A stretch of 64,000 bases of DNA, taken from contig NZ_LN850107.1 in assembly GCF_900070365.1 (NCBI RefSeq), positions 4,278,001 through 4,342,000 of the forward strand. The letters run 5' to 3'. Numbering within the stretch: position 1 is the first letter of the stretch; each line of letters begins with the position of its first letter. Shown in pieces: positions 44,923 to 54,220 of the stretch. The translations under genes and the position numbers were made by a program. The notes under the pieces are model-generated. The model was not told the origin of the DNA. It did not search any database and worked only from the letters and a program-made list of their open reading frames with translations. The DNA comes from Alloactinosynnema sp. L-07 (GTDB lineage Bacteria > Actinomycetota > Actinomycetes > Mycobacteriales > Pseudonocardiaceae).

Positions 44923-46641
44923 ATGCCGAAATCGCAGCTGGAAATGACCACCGCCGACCGCGACGACACGACCCGCTACCTGTGCGCCGCCGCGCACCTT
45001 GACCCCGACTTCGCCGACCGGTCGATCCGGGAGTTCCTGGTCGAACGGACCCGCCCGGCGCCGCCGTCCCCCGGCGTGGACGCGGGCGTGGTGCTCGCCG
45101 AGGCGGTCGCGGCCAGGACCCGACGCAAGATCGTCGGCATCGCGGCGCTGGCACTGCTGCTGGTGCTGCTGTTCAGCGCCAGCATGGCTTTCCTGCTCGG
45201 CTGGCTGGTGCTGGCTTTCGTGGTCGCGGTGCCGACTGCGACCAGGGTGGCCACCCGCGGCGGGATCAAGCCGGTGCTCTGGGCGGTAGGCGCGGTCGTC
45301 GTCGTCGTGATGCTGATCCAGTACCTCACCGAAGGCGAGATCTTCGAGGTCATCGAGGAGTTGTTCGAGGGCAGTAGTCCGTCCTATGAGGACTACTACG
45401 GCACGTCCGAATCCGAAACCGACGGCGTCGGACTTGCCTTCACCATTCTGGTCCCGCTCGGTCTGCTCGGCGTGTTCCTCGCCGACCGGTTCACCGTGTG
45501 GAAACTGATCACCACCCAGTTCAACCGGACCAGCAGGCTGCCAGGCACGCTGGCTCGGTCGTTGGCGGGCAGGCAGATCTTCCAGTTCGCGCCCACCACC
45601 TTCACCGACCACTTGCGCGAGCGGTACGAGCACCCGTCGACCCGGATGGCACCGGACGCGGACAACCCCGACGACGTCGGCTCGACCATCGTCGTGCACC
45701 GCGGCTATGACCCGTTCGTCGGCGCGGGCCAAGGCCACCGGCCGTGGTCGATCGCCGTTCCGCTCGACCGCGCCCCCGGCAAGACCGGCACGACGACGCT
45801 GACCACCGCGGCGCTCTACGACGCGATCGTCGACGAGGTCACCGCGCTGCGCACGGCGGTCGGCCTGACCCCCGGCGGCAGGCTGGCCCGGCTGTCGATC
45901 GACGAGTTGGTCGCCGTGACCGCGGCCGAGCTGGTCGACCACATGAACGAGCCCGCGTCGGTGCCCTTCATCCCCGGCGAGGGCCACCCACCGTACGACC
46001 GGCTCAGCAGGCGGCTGGTCGAGCAGGTCCGGGACAGCCCGATCGAGTGGGCCCGCTACTACCGGGCGTTCCGGGTGGAGACCTGGGACCGGGACCTGGT
46101 GCTGTCGGTGTACCTGCACGTCGCCATGGACGACACGATGCTCTATGTCGAGTGGACACCCTGCGTGCTGCGGCCGATCAAGGAGGAGTTCCAGCGCATC
46201 GACGCCATGTCGCGCTCCCCGCTGCACCCGATCGGCCAGGCCCTGCTCGACCTGATCAAGTTCCCGACGTCGATCCCGCGCCGCCTGGTCATGGTCTTCG
46301 GCCTGATCCGCTCCCCCCGCAAGGAACGCGGCGTGATCAACCCCGACGACTACGGCGCGCTCAGCAGCCTGCGCGAGCTGGCCGCCGACACGTCCGAGCG
46401 CAGCTACTTCCAACTGGTCGACCGCGACCGCTACCTCAAGATCATCGAGAGCCGCGTGGTCCGCGCCGTCAGCGCCCTGCTGCACGACGCGGGCTACGTC
46501 ACCGCCTCCTTCGAGGCGCAGGCCACGGCGGTGATCCAGAACAACGTCCGGATCGAAGGCTCCGTGACCGGCAACGTCATCGCCGGGTCCGGCAACGTCG
46601 CGGGCGCCGTGACCGTCGAGAAACCCAAGGGCGACAAGTGA
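44923..46641 (+). CDS. Large four-TM protein with C-terminal G/N/V motif
   Basis: 572 aa. Helical N-terminus (about 1-65), TM helices at about 70-87, 88-107, 116-136 and 168-186, then a large cytoplasmic domain (about 195-525) with no recognised family. The last residues contain TGNVIAGSGNVAGAVTV (549-565), a Gly/Asn/Val-rich segment also found at the N-terminus of the next gene product. Such segments can mediate amyloid-type or homotypic contacts. Expressed with the small gene 12 bp downstream. Confidence 0.7.
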   Translation: MPKSQLEMTTADRDDTTRYLCAAAHLDPDFADRSIREFLVERTRPAPPSPGVDAGVVLAEAVAARTRRKIVGIAALALLLVLLFSASMAFLLGWLVLAFVVAVPTATRVATRGGIKPVLWAVGAVVVVVMLIQYLTEGEIFEVIEELFEGSSPSYEDYYGTSESETDGVGLAFTILVPLGLLGVFLADRFTVWKLITTQFNRTSRLPGTLARSLAGRQIFQFAPTTFTDHLRERYEHPSTRMAPDADNPDDVGSTIVVHRGYDPFVGAGQGHRPWSIAVPLDRAPGKTGTTTLTTAALYDAIVDEVTALRTAVGLTPGGRLARLSIDELVAVTAAELVDHMNEPASVPFIPGEGHPPYDRLSRRLVEQVRDSPIEWARYYRAFRVETWDRDLVLSVYLHVAMDDTMLYVEWTPCVLRPIKEEFQRIDAMSRSPLHPIGQALLDLIKFPTSIPRRLVMVFGLIRSPRKERGVINPDDYGALSSLRELAADTSERSYFQLVDRDRYLKIIESRVVRAVSALLHDAGYVTASFEAQATAVIQNNVRIEGSVTGNVIAGSGNVAGAVTVEKPKGDK

Positions 46642-46653
46642 ACGGAGACACCA

Positions 46654-47028
46654 GTGCCCACACCTGACCGCGGCATCAACATCACCGGCGGCGCCACCGG
46701 CAACTTCATCGCGGGCGACAACAACACCGCGGGCGACGTCACGGTGACCACGACCGGAGAGTCCACAAAGGACCTCGCGGCGCTGCTCCGTGAGCTGCGG
46801 ACCGTGGTCGAGGCCAACGCGGACAAGGTCCCCGAGGCCGACCTGGTCGTCCACGACATCGACTCGCTGGCGACCGAAGCGGCCAAACCGGAGCCCAAGC
46901 CCGCCGTGGCCCGATCGGTGTGGGGCCGGATCCGCGACGCACTCGCGGGAACGGCTGCGACCGTGACCGCGGTGACGACCGCGGTCAACGACGTCAACGA
47001 CGCCGTGGCGGGGGTATTCGGCCCCTAG
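46654..47028 (+). CDS. Small protein with N-terminal G/N/V motif and hydrophobic tail
   Basis: 124 aa from GTG 46654. N-terminal TGNFIAGDNNTAGDVTV (residues 15-31) aligns with the C-terminal motif of the upstream protein (12 of 17 identical). A helical middle follows (LAALLRELRTVVEANADKV), then an Ala/Val/Thr-rich hydrophobic tail (about 95-124) that could insert in or associate with membranes. Looks like an effector or adaptor paired with the upstream protein; this is inferred. Its end overlaps the convergent prmC by 4 bp. Confidence 0.65.
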   Translation: MPTPDRGINITGGATGNFIAGDNNTAGDVTVTTTGESTKDLAALLRELRTVVEANADKVPEADLVVHDIDSLATEAAKPEPKPAVARSVWGRIRDALAGTAATVTAVTTAVNDVNDAVAGVFGP

Positions 47029-47888
47029 ACCCGCCGGGCGGTGGCGAAACGGGGCCTGCCAGCCAAATCATCGTGATCCACAACGTCAGTCAACAACCGA
47101 CGCGACGACAGCAGCGCGGGCACCGACTCGCCGTGGGTGTCGTCGTGCTCGATGGCCACCGAGCCGCCCGGTCGCAGCAGCCGCGTGGCCGCGGTGACGA
47201 CGGAGCGGATCACGTCCAGGCCGTCCGCGCCGGAGAAGACCGCGTGGGCCGGGTCGTGGTCGGAGACCTCCGGCGGCACCGGGGTGTCCGCCGGGACATA
47301 CGGCGGGTTGCACAGGACAAGATCGACGCGGCCGTCCAGCTCGGTGAACAGCGCCGGGTCGGTCACGTCGCCCGAGTACAGCCGCACGGGGGTGTCACCG
47401 GCCGTCGCCCGCGCGTCGGCGTTGCGCCGGGCCCAGGCCAGGGCCGAGTGATCGATGTCGACGGCGTGTACCCGCGCGTCCGGGCGCGCGTTCGCCACGG
47501 CCAGCGCGAGCACGCCGGAGCCCGTGCAGAAGTCGACCACCACCGGGTCGCGGGTGCCCTCCAGCGTCGCCAGGCCCCAGGCGAACAGCAGCTCGGTCTC
47601 GGGGCGCGGCACGAACACCCCCGGCCCGACCGACACCGCCACCGCGCCCATGTACGCGTACCCGGTCAAGTGCTGCAACGGCTCGCGGCGGGCGCGGCGG
47701 GCGACGAGCTTGCCCAGCGCGTCGACGACCGGGGGGTCGACCAGGGGGACCATCGGCAGCTTGCCCCGCTCGACGCCCAGGACGTGGGCGGCGAGCAGTT
47801 CGGCGTCGTTGCGGGGCGAGTCGACCCCCGCCGCGGCGAGCAGGCGCTCGGCCTCCAGGATCGCCACGCGCAGGGGTTGACGGGTCAT
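47025..47888 (-). CDS. prmC: Peptide chain release factor N5-glutamine methyltransferase
   Basis: 287 aa from ATG 47888. Rossmann SAM-binding VVDFCTGSGVLALAVA and catalytic NPPY at 194-197. It methylates the Gln of the GGQ motif in release factors. It directly follows prfA, its substrate gene, as usual. Confidence 0.95.
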   Translation of the reverse strand: MTRQPLRVAILEAERLLAAAGVDSPRNDAELLAAHVLGVERGKLPMVPLVDPPVVDALGKLVARRARREPLQHLTGYAYMGAVAVSVGPGVFVPRPETELLFAWGLATLEGTRDPVVVDFCTGSGVLALAVANARPDARVHAVDIDHSALAWARRNADARATAGDTPVRLYSGDVTDPALFTELDGRVDLVLCNPPYVPADTPVPPEVSDHDPAHAVFSGADGLDVIRSVVTAATRLLRPGGSVAIEHDDTHGESVPALLSSRRLLTDVVDHDDLAGRPRFATARRV

Positions 47889-47908
47889 GAGGGTCACCCT
47901 TTCACTTC

Positions 47909-48982
47909 TCACCCGTGCGCGGCGAGCCGCTCGGCTCGGTCGGCCTCGGCCAACGCGTCGAGGACCCCGTCGAGGTCGCCGTCGAGCACCGCTTCCAGGT
48001 TGTGCGCCTTGTAGCCGACGCGGTGGTCGGAGATGCGGTTCTCGGGGAAGTTGTACGTGCGGACCCGCTCGGAGCGGTCGACCGTGCGCACCTGGCTGCG
48101 GCGGGCGTCGGAGGCCTGCTGGGCAGCCTCTTCCTCGCGCAGCGCCAGCAGCCTGGCCTTGAGGACCTGCATGGCGCGGGCCTTGTTCTGCAGCTGGGAC
48201 CGCTCGTTCTGGCAGGAGGTGACGATGCCGGTCGGCAGGTGCGTGATACGCACGGCCGAGTCGGTCGTGTTGACGCTCTGGCCGCCCTTGCCCGACGAGC
48301 GGTAGACGTCGATGCGCAGGTCCTTGTCCGGGATCTCCTCGATCTCGGCGGCCTCGTCGGAGTCCGGGTAGACCAGGACACCGGCGGCGGAGGTGTGGAT
48401 GCGGCCCTGCGACTCGGTGGCCGGGACCCGCTGCACGCGGTGCACGCCACCCTCGAACTTCAGCCGCGCCCAGACGCCGTCGGGGTCGGACCCCTTGCTC
48501 TTGATGGCGACGGTCGCGTCCTTGACCCCGCCCAGGTCGGAGTCGGTGCTGTCGAGCACCTCGGCCTTCCACCCATGCCGCTCGGCGTAGCGCAGGTACA
48601 TGCGCATCAGGTCGCCCGCGAACAGCGCCGACTCCTCGCCGCCCTCGCCGGACTTGACCTCCAGCACCACGTCGGAGCCGTCGTGCGGGTCGCGCGGGAG
48701 CAGCAGCTCGGTCAGCTTCGTCTCCAGCTGCGGGATCCGCGCGGCGATCGCGTCGGCTTCCTCGGCGAACGTGGCGTCCTCGTCAGCCAGCTCACGCGCG
48801 GCCTCCAGGTCGCTGCGGGCGGACTCCAGCTCACGCAGCGCCCTGATGACCGGCGTCAGCTCCGCGTAGCGCTTGCCGAGCTTGCGGGCCCGGTCCTGGT
48901 CGGCGTGCACGGCGGGGTCGGCGAGGGTCTTCTCCAACTCGCCGTACTCGCTGAGCAGCTCTCCCAGACTCGATGAGTCCAC
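47909..48982 (-). CDS. prfA: Peptide chain release factor 1
   Basis: 357 aa from GTG 48982, chosen for AGAGGTGG just upstream. The PAT tripeptide (187-189) recognises UAA/UAG, and GGQ (233-235) drives peptide release. Located between rpmE and prmC. Confidence 0.97.
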   Translation of the reverse strand: MDSSSLGELLSEYGELEKTLADPAVHADQDRARKLGKRYAELTPVIRALRELESARSDLEAARELADEDATFAEEADAIAARIPQLETKLTELLLPRDPHDGSDVVLEVKSGEGGEESALFAGDLMRMYLRYAERHGWKAEVLDSTDSDLGGVKDATVAIKSKGSDPDGVWARLKFEGGVHRVQRVPATESQGRIHTSAAGVLVYPDSDEAAEIEEIPDKDLRIDVYRSSGKGGQSVNTTDSAVRITHLPTGIVTSCQNERSQLQNKARAMQVLKARLLALREEEAAQQASDARRSQVRTVDRSERVRTYNFPENRISDHRVGYKAHNLEAVLDGDLDGVLDALAEADRAERLAAHG

Positions 48983-49011
48983 CGTTCCACCTCTCATAGG
49001 CCGAACATGAC

Positions 49012-49046
49012 GACGGCGCCCGTCCCGCGAGCGGGAGGGCGCCGTC
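49012..49046 (-). terminator. Hairpin terminator after rpmE
   Basis: A 10-bp outer stem (49012-49021 with 49037-49046) and 6-bp inner stem (49023-49028 with 49031-49036) lie 7 bp beyond the rpmE stop and before prfA. Confidence 0.7.
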
Positions 49047-49053
49047 AGCGAAA

Positions 49054-49275
49054 CTAGTTCGCGGCCTTGTTGCGCTTTCCGTACCGCGCCTCGAAGCGCG
49101 CGACCCGGCCACCGGTGTCGAGGATCTTCTGCTTGCCGGTGTAGAAGGGGTGGCAAGCCGAGCAGACCTCGACGTGGATGTTGCCGGAAGCTTTGGTGCT
49201 GCGGGTGGTGAAGGTGTTGCCGCAGCCGCAGACCACGTTGGTGGTCACGTAGTCGGGGTGAATCCCGTTCTTCAC
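49054..49275 (-). CDS. rpmE: 50S ribosomal protein L31, zinc-binding type
   Basis: 73 aa from GTG 49275 with GAGAGGCGAG upstream. CGCG (about 16-19) and CSAC (about 37-40) supply the four cysteines of the C+ form, so this is the zinc-replete paralog. Start KNGIHPDYV is typical. In the core gene order it follows rho. Confidence 0.95.
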   Translation of the reverse strand: MKNGIHPDYVTTNVVCGCGNTFTTRSTKASGNIHVEVCSACHPFYTGKQKILDTGGRVARFEARYGKRNKAAN

Positions 49276-49501
49276 AGTCTCGCCTCTCGATAATGGCCGC
49301 CGGGTCCCCTGCTGTCGTGGGGTGAACCGGAGCCGGACTCGACCTAACAGTGTGCCAGACGCGCTGACAGTGGGTTCAACGCGGGCCTGGTGGAACGTAT
49401 TCCGCCGTTCGTCGCACCAGAGCGTCCTCCGACCGCAAGTGACCGTCCACCCACCGACCGTAGTCTCGCCAGCGCTGGGTGATCGGTCGCACACTGTCCG
49501 C

Positions 49502-49864
49502 GTGCTGTTCACGATAGGCAGGCCGTTGTCGGTGTCCGCCTGGTTGGCGGCTCCGCTGCTGTTCTCCGTCTCCGTCCTGGGCCTGACGGCCATCGGCGGC
49601 GCACTCCTCTCCGCCCCTTGGCAGGCCACCCTCTCCAGCGCTTTATGGGGCGCGGCCGCGGCCATCACGGCCGCTTTGGCGGGCGCCGTCGCCTGGCGCT
49701 CCCCCAGCCAACGGGCGGCCCTGGCCATCCCGTACCCCGTGACCCTCTTACTCGCGGGATTGGCCTTGGACGACGTCCGGGTCCCGACCAGGTGGGCGGG
49801 CACCCTGGGCGTCCTGGCGATCGCCACACTCCTGATCTTCTACCAACGACGGCGGACGATGTAG
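49502..49864 (+). CDS. Small integral membrane protein
   Basis: 120 aa from GTG 49502 with four TM helices (about 10-28, 38-58, 70-90, 95-115) and an RRR tail. No family recognised. A longer upstream frame (to 49322) is polar and shadow-like. It ends 1 bp from the convergent RHH antitoxin gene. It lies in an insertion between rpmE and rho. Confidence 0.6.
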   Translation: MLFTIGRPLSVSAWLAAPLLFSVSVLGLTAIGGALLSAPWQATLSSALWGAAAAITAALAGAVAWRSPSQRAALAIPYPVTLLLAGLALDDVRVPTRWAGTLGVLAIATLLIFYQRRRTM

Positions 49865-49865
49865 G

Positions 49866-50249
49866 TCAGGCGGACTCGCGATACACCCGCCGCGCGATCT
49901 GCTCGACCTGTTCGACTGTTAGCACGGGGGCTGTTGGCGCGCGCAACGCTTCGGTGAGGAGACGTCGAACGAGCGCGGAGGTGGGAACGTGCTCAGCGTC
50001 GGCTCGCGCCTTCAGTTCCGCCACCAGCGATGCGGGCACCCGCAGGGAAAGGGCTGCCTGCTGCCCCTCGGCGATCTCCTCCGCGATCGCCTCGGCTTCC
50101 TCCTCGGCGACCTCTTCGCGGATGCGCGCGTGTCGGGACATCCGATCTCGCTTGGCGGGGTCCCGTTGGACCTCAGCTTCCGCACGCGTTTCGGCGATCT
50201 GTTGATTGATGGTCGCTAAGACCGCATCCCTTGCTGTGCTGTCAGTCAT
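49866..50249 (-). CDS. Ribbon-helix-helix-type antitoxin-like protein
   Basis: 127 aa. Acidic coiled-coil N-terminal part (about 1-60, with REEVAEEEAEAIAEEIAEG) then a C-terminal RHH-like motif (LSLRVPASLVAELKARADAEHVPTSALVRRLLTEAL begins at about 68; key parts LSLRVPASLV and SALVRRLLTEA). The start overlaps the stop of the upstream gene (ATGA). Probably represses its own operon. Confidence 0.7.
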   Translation of the reverse strand: MTDSTARDAVLATINQQIAETRAEAEVQRDPAKRDRMSRHARIREEVAEEEAEAIAEEIAEGQQAALSLRVPASLVAELKARADAEHVPTSALVRRLLTEALRAPTAPVLTVEQVEQIARRVYRESA

Positions 50250-50581
50250 GACGCGCCTTCCTCTCGCGGCCGCTCGCCGTGATACTCCCGCAAGTCGGCC
50301 CCACTCGTCTTCCAGGCCGTAACCCCAGAGTGATCTGCCGGATCGATGATCACAGTGATCACGAATCCGGCGGACATCGAGAACCCAATGATGCGGACAT
50401 GACTCCGCCTGCTCTTTGGGTCGGGATCCCGAGTGATCCGATCAAGATCGGCAGCGGCCTCCAAGGTCCAAGCGGGCTCGATATCGCTGGCTCCGGGATA
50501 GCGAAGCGAGCGGCAACGGATGTGCTCGGCGTCGTCATCGTCCCACCACAACCCAACCGTCACACACACATTGTGACACAT
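50246..50581 (-). CDS. Toxin-like partner (BrnT/DUF4258-type pattern)
   Basis: Up to 111 aa from ATG 50581; GTG codons at 50569 and 50563 are alternative starts. Sequence ends VTAWKTSGADLREYHG, like small RelE/BrnT-type toxins with basic and aromatic residues at the C-terminus. Coupled to the RHH gene by a 4-bp overlap. An inverted repeat GTCACA/TGTGAC (50559-50564, 50572-50577) overlaps the 5' end and may be the operator. Confidence 0.55.
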   Translation of the reverse strand: MCHNVCVTVGLWWDDDDAEHIRCRSLRYPGASDIEPAWTLEAAADLDRITRDPDPKSRRSHVRIIGFSMSAGFVITVIIDPADHSGVTAWKTSGADLREYHGERPREEGAS

Positions 50582-50688
50582 CTACACACATCCGGCACGG
50601 TTCAAGCGGGCACAGCTCAGAGAGGAGCGCAGGGCTTTGGGACCGTAAGGTCCCTGCATTTCCCCCTGCACCCTCGTCCCGGCAATCC

Positions 50689-50776
50689 CTTGTCCTGGAT
50701 CAGCGATGTCCAGGGTCAGCTTGCTGATCGCGCAGCGACGCCGCAGGCGCCCTTGACCTCGCTGATCCAGGACAAG
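50689..50776. repeat. Inverted repeat with 18-bp perfect arms
   Basis: Arms CTTGTCCTGGATCAGCGA (50689-50706) and its exact complement (50759-50776) flank 52 bp containing further partial repeats. It lies in the 300-bp gap between the toxin-like gene and rho, which has no convincing gene. Confidence 0.75.
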
Positions 50777-50835
50777 ACGCTGAAAAACGAGGGAGCCCCA
50801 GACACCCCCGCGATGCCGCAGGCGAGCCCGAAACG

Positions 50836-50867
50836 AAAGAAGCCCCCCGAAATTCCGGGGGGCTTCT
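50836..50867 (-). terminator. Terminator after rho
   Basis: A 12-bp stem (50836-50847 with 50856-50867) lies 13 bp beyond the rho stop; the minus strand then reads TTTCGTTTC. Confidence 0.8.
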
Positions 50868-50879
50868 TCCACGAACAAC

Positions 50880-52958
50880 TCAGTCGTCAGACTGCGACGG
50901 CGTCGTCTTGGCCACCTGCATCAAGAACTCGATGTTCGTCCGAGACTTGCGCAGCCGGTCAAGCAGCAGCTCAATAGCCGCCTGTGAATCCAGCGCGTGC
51001 AGCACGCGGCGCAGCTTCACCGTGACCGCCAGCTCGTCCGGAGGCAGCAGCAGTTCTTCCTTGCGCGTGCCCGACGGGTCGACGTCCACCGCCGGGAAGA
51101 TGCGCTTGTCCGCGATCTTCCGGTCGAGCTTGAGCTCGGCGTTGCCCGTGCCCTTGAACTCCTCGAAGATCACCGTGTCACCCGCGGACCCGGTCTCCAC
51201 CAGCGCCGTGGCGAAGATGGTCAGCGAACCGCCACCCTCGATGTTGCGCGCCGCGCCGAGGAAGCGCTTGGGCGGGAACAGGGCCGTGGAGTCGACACCA
51301 CCGGACAGGATTCGGCCGGACGCCGGGGCCGCGAGGTTGTACGCGCGGCCGAGGCGGGTGATCGAGTCCAGCAGCACGACCACGTCGTGGCCCATCTCGA
51401 CGAGGCGCTTGGCCCGCTCGATGGACAGCTCCGCGACCGTGGTGTGGTCTGACGGCGGTCGGTCGAAGGTGGAGGCGATGACCTCACCCTTCACCGAGCG
51501 CTGCATGTCGGTGACCTCTTCCGGCCGCTCGTCGACCAGCACCACCATGAGGTAGACCTCAGGGTTGTTGGTGGTGATCGCGTTGGCGATGGCCTGCAGG
51601 ACCGAGGTCTTGCCTGCCTTCGGCGGCGAGACGATGAGCGCGCGCTGGCCCTTGCCGACAGGCATCACCAGGTCGATGACGCGCGTGGTCAGGATGTGCG
51701 GCTCGGTCTCCAGACGCAGGCGCTCGTTCGGGTAGAGCGGCGTCAGCTTGGTGAACTCGGGGCGGTTCTTGGCCGCGTCCGGCTCCAGGCCGTTGATCGT
51801 CTCCACCCGGACCAGCGGGTTGAACTTCTGCCGCTGGGCCTCGCCGTCCCGCGGCTGGCGGACCAGGCCGGTGATGGCGTCGCCGCGGCGCAGGCCGTAC
51901 TTGCGGACCAGCGACAGCGACACGTAGACATCGTTCGGGCCGGACAGGTAGCCCGACGTGCGGACGAACGCGTAGTTCTCCAACACGTCCAGGACACCGG
52001 CGACGGGCAGCAGGACGTCGTCCTCGCGCACCTCGGTGTCGTTCTGGCCGCCCGCGCCCTCGACCCGGCCGCCACGGCGGCGGCGGTCGCGGAAGCGACG
52101 GCCCCGACGGTCGCCGTCGTCGTCGTCATCGGGTCCGGTGGCGCGGTTGTCCTGCTGACGGTCTTGGCGGTTGTCCTGCTGGCGGTCCTGACGGTCCTGA
52201 CGGTCCTGACGACCGTCCTGACGGTTGCGATCGCGGTTGCGGTCACCGCGGCCCTGCCGTTCGCCACGTTCGCCCTGCTGGCGGTCACCATGCTGGCGAT
52301 CACCCTGCTGGCGGTCGCCTTGCTGACGGTCGCCTTGCTGACGGTCGCCTTGCTGACGGTCGCCTTGCTGGCGATCACCCTGCTGGCGGTCACCCTGGGA
52401 ACGGTCACCCTGCTGGCGGTCGCCCTGCGGACGCTCGGTCTGGGGACGCTCGGCCTGCGCCGGGCGGTCCTCACGAACCGGACGGTCCTCGCGGACCGGT
52501 CGGTCGGCCGGAGCCTGCTCGACGGCCTCGGGGCTGCCCGCCGCACGGCTGGCGCCACGGCGGCGGCGGTTGTCCCGCCCACCGTCGCGCGGGGTGTCCT
52601 CGGACTTCTCCGCGGGCGCTTCGGCCGGGGCAGCCGCGGGCCGCTCGACCTCGACGCGGGCCTCGGCACGAGGCTCTGTCTTGGCTTCGGCCTTGGGTTC
52701 CGCGGCTTCGGTGCCCGCGCGGGGCGCCCGTGTGGCGGCGGCCCCGCCCGGGCCACCACCCTGGCGCTCCTTGATGGCAGCGATCAGGTCGCCCTTGCGC
52801 ATGCCGGTGGTGCCGGAGATTCCCAGCTCACCTGCGAGCGTGCGCAGCTCGGCGAGAACCATGCCGGAAAGCCCGGCGCGCTTTTTCGGCGCGCCGTTCT
52901 TGTCCGCGGGTGCGGACTCAGCGGCGGTGTCGCTGCTCAATAGATCGGTATTGCTCAC
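50880..52958 (-). CDS. rho: Transcription termination factor Rho
   Basis: 692 aa from GTG 52958 with AAGGA upstream. N-terminal Rho_N domain (about 30-70, GMVLAELRTLAGELGISGTT). A long Arg/Asp/Gln-rich insert follows, with about ten GDRQQ repeats and RGRRFRDRRRRGGR, as found in high-GC actinobacteria. Then the RNA-binding domain (SGYLSGPNDVYVS) and the ATPase core with SPPKAGKT near residue 445. RNA-dependent helicase ending transcription. Confidence 0.96.
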   Translation of the reverse strand: MSNTDLLSSDTAAESAPADKNGAPKKRAGLSGMVLAELRTLAGELGISGTTGMRKGDLIAAIKERQGGGPGGAAATRAPRAGTEAAEPKAEAKTEPRAEARVEVERPAAAPAEAPAEKSEDTPRDGGRDNRRRRGASRAAGSPEAVEQAPADRPVREDRPVREDRPAQAERPQTERPQGDRQQGDRSQGDRQQGDRQQGDRQQGDRQQGDRQQGDRQQGDRQHGDRQQGERGERQGRGDRNRDRNRQDGRQDRQDRQDRQQDNRQDRQQDNRATGPDDDDDGDRRGRRFRDRRRRGGRVEGAGGQNDTEVREDDVLLPVAGVLDVLENYAFVRTSGYLSGPNDVYVSLSLVRKYGLRRGDAITGLVRQPRDGEAQRQKFNPLVRVETINGLEPDAAKNRPEFTKLTPLYPNERLRLETEPHILTTRVIDLVMPVGKGQRALIVSPPKAGKTSVLQAIANAITTNNPEVYLMVVLVDERPEEVTDMQRSVKGEVIASTFDRPPSDHTTVAELSIERAKRLVEMGHDVVVLLDSITRLGRAYNLAAPASGRILSGGVDSTALFPPKRFLGAARNIEGGGSLTIFATALVETGSAGDTVIFEEFKGTGNAELKLDRKIADKRIFPAVDVDPSGTRKEELLLPPDELAVTVKLRRVLHALDSQAAIELLLDRLRKSRTNIEFLMQVAKTTPSQSDD
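52265..52430 (-). repeat. 15-bp tandem repeats inside rho
   Basis: About ten copies of a 15-bp unit encode GDRQQ (variants GDRSQ, GDRQH). The unit is in frame, so copy-number change would alter only the length of the disordered insert. Confidence 0.85.
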
Positions 52959-53344
52959 ACATGTCCTTCCTGACCGGTCCCCGCCTCCTACGTGGACCAG
53001 CGGAACGCCGTCCGTCGGAATGCGAGACGGCGTATCTCTCGCCTGTTGGGCTGCTTGTGTCACCAACCTGGCCGCTTCGGGCCAGTCGAGCGACTCTGTC
53101 GCCAACAGGGAGCATCTGGTCACCACGGTCGTCGGGTACCTGGCGAGCACCAGCTCGGACCGGTTAGGGACTGAGCCGATTTCTCGGCAGATGATGCGAC
53201 CCGGAAAGAATCCCCGGGAACGACACCGGGCGCCCGTGCGCGCGGTGACTGAACACCGCCGAGGGTAGACGGCCGTCACTCAAGGTGCAACAACCGCCCT
53301 ACAGCGCGTCGCCCCGCACCCCCGGCGAGTCGTGGTGATCTCCG
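52959..53344. other. rho leader and intergenic interval
   Basis: 386 bp between thrB and rho without a convincing gene. It should hold the rho promoter and leader. An open frame continues rho upstream but has no homology to Rho and mixed composition. Confidence 0.4.
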
Positions 53345-54220
53345 TCACTCGAATGGCTCAACGATCACACCGGCCCGGTCGACCGGCACCGGCAGCACCG
53401 TGAAACCGGCAAGATCAACACCTTCCGGCAAGGTCCCGTCGGTTGTCAACGCCAGCACCGTCGGCCCCGCGCCCGACACGGCCGCGGCCACCCCGGCGAC
53501 ACGCAGCTCGCGCACCAGCCGGATCGTCGAGGGCCACGCGCTCTCCCGGTAGTCCTGGTGCAGCCGGTCGGCCAGTGCGGGAAGCAGCAGGTCAGGACGA
53601 GTGCTGATGGCGTGCACGGCAAGCGCGCCCCGGCCCGCGGCGAACGCGGCGTCGGCGTGCGGCACCTTGTCCGGCAGCAGGCCGCGGGTCACGTGCGTCT
53701 CCGACCGCTCGGCCGGGACGATCGCGATCGGCTGGAGATCGGCGTGCGGCTCGACCCGCGCCGCCCGAAACCGCCCGTCGTCCTCCCACGCGACCACCAG
53801 TCCGCCCAGCAGGCTCGCCGCCACGTTGTCCGCGTGTCCCTCGAACTCCGCCGCCAGGTGCAGTGCGTCGTCGTCCAACGGTCGCCCCGCCAGCCCGTAG
53901 CCCGCCGCGATCCCACCGACGATGGCCGCGGCGGACGACCCCAGCCCACGCGCGTGCGGAATGGCGTTGGCACAGCTCAGACCCAGCCCGGCGGGCGCGA
54001 ACCCGATCAGCTCGCACGCCGCCCGAACCGCGCGTACGACAAGGTGCGTCTCGTCTTTGGCGACGGTGTCCGCACCCTCGCCGCTGACCTCGACCGAGAG
54101 CCCGCCGTCGGTGGTCCACACCTCGATCTCGTCATAGAGCCCAAGTGCCATGCCGAGCGCGTCGAAGCCGGAGCCGAGGTTGGCCGTGGACGCCGGGACG
54201 CGCACCCGGACTCGGGTCAC
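53345..54220 (-). CDS. thrB: Homoserine kinase
   Basis: 291 aa from GTG 54220. GHMP-kinase ATP loop [15 protein letters not shown]-terminal [19 protein letters not shown]. Makes O-phosphohomoserine for ThrC. The start overlaps the thrC stop (GTGA). Confidence 0.96.
   Translation of the reverse strand: MTRVRVRVPASTANLGSGFDALGMALGLYDEIEVWTTDGGLSVEVSGEGADTVAKDETHLVVRAVRAACELIGFAPAGLGLSCANAIPHARGLGSSAAAIVGGIAAGYGLAGRPLDDDALHLAAEFEGHADNVAASLLGGLVVAWEDDGRFRAARVEPHADLQPIAIVPAERSETHVTRGLLPDKVPHADAAFAAGRGALAVHAISTRPDLLLPALADRLHQDYRESAWPSTIRLVRELRVAGVAAAVSGAGPTVLALTTDGTLPEGVDLAGFTVLPVPVDRAGVIVEPFE

Noticed and set aside
52265..52430. CRISPR-like regular repeats
   Set aside because: Units are 15 bp with no spacers and encode GDRQQ in frame within rho.
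53280..53344. Transposase or insertion sequence anywhere in the window
   Set aside because: No DDE transposase motifs or IS-type terminal repeats were found; mobile signals are limited to the integrase element and short palindromes.
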